The notes below the pieces were generated by a model that worked only from the letters and a program-made list of their open reading frames with translations, was not told where the DNA came from and did no database searches. From contig JADDPV010000232.1 in NCBI GenBank assembly GCA_016781705.1, positions 1 to 22,971 of the forward strand: a stretch of 22,971 nt of DNA, read 5' to 3'. This document shows positions 21,609 to 22,971 of this stretch, piece by piece. Position 1 is the stretch's first letter, and each line of letters starts with the position of its first letter. The position numbers were made by a program, and so were the translations under genes. Source of the DNA: Rubrobacter sp. (GTDB taxonomy: Bacteria > Actinomycetota > Rubrobacteria > Rubrobacterales > Rubrobacteraceae).

Positions 21609-22971
21609 ACCGCTCCCACTTCTCGTCCACGAGCCTCTTGATGTCGTCGCTCATCACGATCTTTTCCGGCCACTCGCGGGTGAAGCCCTCCTCGGGCCAC
21701 TTCCTGGTGGCGTCCACGATCATCTTGGAGCCGTAGGAGAAGGCGCGGCTGGAGTGGTCGAGCACGTCTATCGGCCCCGGGAGCATCCGTATGTCCCGCT
21801 CGGGGTCTATGTTGTTCAACGTCACCCACCACGCCTCGGAGACGTTCTCCACGTCCACGTCCGAGTCGAGCACCACGATCATCTTCGCCAGGCTCATCAG
21901 GCCCATGCCGAGCATCCCGGCTCCGACCTTCATGGCGTGCCCCGGGTACTGCTTGTCTATGGAGACGAAGACGAGGTTGTGGAAGATGCCCTCGGGTGGC
22001 ATGTGGTAGTTGACGATCTCCGGCAGCGTCAGCTTCGCGAGCGGCAGGAAGATCCTCTCCGTCGCGTACCCCAGCCATGCATCCTCCATCGGGGGCCGGC
22101 CAACGATAGTCGAGGGATAGATGGCGTTCCTCCGCATGGTCACGGCGGTCACGTGCATCGCCGGATAGTAGTCCGCGAGCGAGTAGAAGCCGGTGTGGTC
22201 CCCGAACGGCCCCTCCAGGGTCAGCGGCTCTTCGGGGTCGGCGTAGCCTTCTATGACGATCTCCGCCTCCGCCGGGACTTCGAGGTCGTTCGTGAGGCAC
22301 TTGACGAGCTTGACGGGCTCCTTGCGCAGGAAGCCGGCGAAGACGAACTCGCTGATGCCGGGCGGTAGGGGCGCGGAGGCCGAGTACATCGTGGCCGGGT
22401 CCCCCCCCAGCGTCACGGCAACGGGAAGCTTCTTGCCCATCTTCTTCGCCTTCTCGAAGTGCGCGGCGCCGGTCTTGTGGCGCTGCCAGTGCAGGCCGGC
22501 GGTACGCTTGTCGAAGCGCTGGACACGGTACATGCCGGCGTTTCTCTCGCCGGTCTCCGGGTCTTGCGTGTGCACCATCATGAGGGTGATGAACGGGCCG
22601 CCGTCCTCGGGCCAGCAGGTCTGCACGGGGAGGCGCTCCAGGTCCACCTCGTCGTCACGGTAGACGACCTCCTGGCAGGGGCCCTTGCCCGTGGTGCGCG
22701 GGGGGAACTTGGAGACTTCGTAGAGGCGCGGGAGTAGCTGGAGCTTCGCCATCAGGCCCTTGCCGGGGCCCTTCGTCAGGCCGAGCAGGTCCTCTATGCG
22801 CGCTCCGACCTCGTTGAGGTCCTCGACGCCCAGAGACATCGCCATGCGCCTCTTGGAGCCGAAGGCGTTGATGAGGAGCGGGTGGTCGCTGCCTTCGACG
22901 TTGTGGAACAAGAGGGCGGGGCCGGTGCGCTTCATGACGCGGTCGGCGATCTCGGTGATCTCGAACTTCGC
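21589..22971 (-). CDS. ubiD: UbiD-family decarboxylase, 5' end outside the window (MqnL-like)
   Basis: A prenylated-FMN-dependent decarboxylase, expected to remove the carboxylate of the prenylated dihydroxynaphthoate. The visible 460 residues lack only the extreme N terminus, since the frame continues past the window edge with KFEITEIADRVM. Blocks that mark the family are PALLFHNVEG, GMYRVQRFDKRTAGLHWQRHKTGA (Arg near the active site), SEFVFAGFLRKEPV, LEGPFGDHTGFYS (Glu and Asp of the catalytic region), YPSTIVGRPPMEDAWLG and the C-terminal IDPERDIRMLPGPIDVLDH. It opens the visible operon and overlaps the prenyltransferase gene by 20 nt. An ATG at 22935 is internal and not the start. The pathway position comes from context. 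Confidence 0.95.
   Translation of the reverse strand, partial: AKFEITEIADRVMKRTGPALLFHNVEGSDHPLLINAFGSKRRMAMSLGVEDLNEVGARIEDLLGLTKGPGKGLMAKLQLLPRLYEVSKFPPRTTGKGPCQEVVYRDDEVDLERLPVQTCWPEDGGPFITLMMVHTQDPETGERNAGMYRVQRFDKRTAGLHWQRHKTGAAHFEKAKKMGKKLPVAVTLGGDPATMYSASAPLPPGISEFVFAGFLRKEPVKLVKCLTNDLEVPAEAEIVIEGYADPEEPLTLEGPFGDHTGFYSLADYYPAMHVTAVTMRRNAIYPSTIVGRPPMEDAWLGYATERIFLPLAKLTLPEIVNYHMPPEGIFHNLVFVSIDKQYPGHAMKVGAGMLGMGLMSLAKMIVVLDSDVDVENVSEAWWVTLNNIDPERDIRMLPGPIDVLDHSSRAFSYGSKMIVDATRKWPEEGFTREWPEKIVMSDDIKRLVDEKWERYGIPLD

Overview
This 23-kb window is GC-rich chromosomal DNA, almost all of it coding on the minus strand. It looks like a Rubrobacter-like actinobacterium. That placement is inferred from the GC content, a fused FO synthase (F420 biosynthesis), an actinobacterial CRIGERSS-type sulfurtransferase, F420-type flavoenzymes and futalosine-route menaquinone synthesis. 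No rRNA, tRNA, CRISPR array, insertion sequence or phage gene was recognised.

Layout by position. 30-848: calcineurin-like phosphoesterase. 957-2345: argH. 2443-3748: a two-gene unit of a two-domain sulfurtransferase and an IscU/SufU-like scaffold that keeps one of three cysteines. 3865-6255 (the only plus-strand gene): fbiC, probably leaderless. 6256-6725: convergent spacer with no supported gene. 6726-8212: a secreted cysteine-repeat protein of unknown function and a membrane-anchored cytochrome b5-like protein. 8364-10456: a flavin-reductase-like/nitroreductase fusion protein translationally coupled to an LLM-class flavoenzyme. 10522-11226: a broken yhhQ-family queuosine-precursor transporter. 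11447-12736: tatC and tatA. 12821-13468: membrane-anchored TPR protein.

13567 to the right edge (22971) is one long minus-strand operon for menaquinone. In transcription order it reads UbiD-like decarboxylase (cut by the window edge), UbiA-like prenyltransferase (MqnP type), UbiX-like flavin prenyltransferase, a degraded PPOX-family gene, ubiE methyltransferase, long-chain polyprenyl diphosphate synthase, mqnE, mqnA, mqnC and an amidohydrolase that fits aminodeoxyfutalosine deaminase. MqnA and MqnE build aminodeoxyfutalosine and the deaminase makes futalosine. MqnC cyclises the dehypoxanthinyl product. The UbiA/UbiD/UbiX set prenylates and decarboxylates the naphthoate, the polyprenyl synthase supplies the tail, and UbiE adds the final methyl. 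Futalosine hydrolase (mqnB) and mqnD are not in the window.

The most notable observations are: two pseudogenes with readable lesions, one of which keeps an open frame into the ubiE start through two compensating frameshifts; the cysteine-repeat/cytochrome b5 pair; the one-cysteine scaffold beside a sulfurtransferase; and -10 boxes that place the argH and fbiC transcription starts at or very near their ATG.
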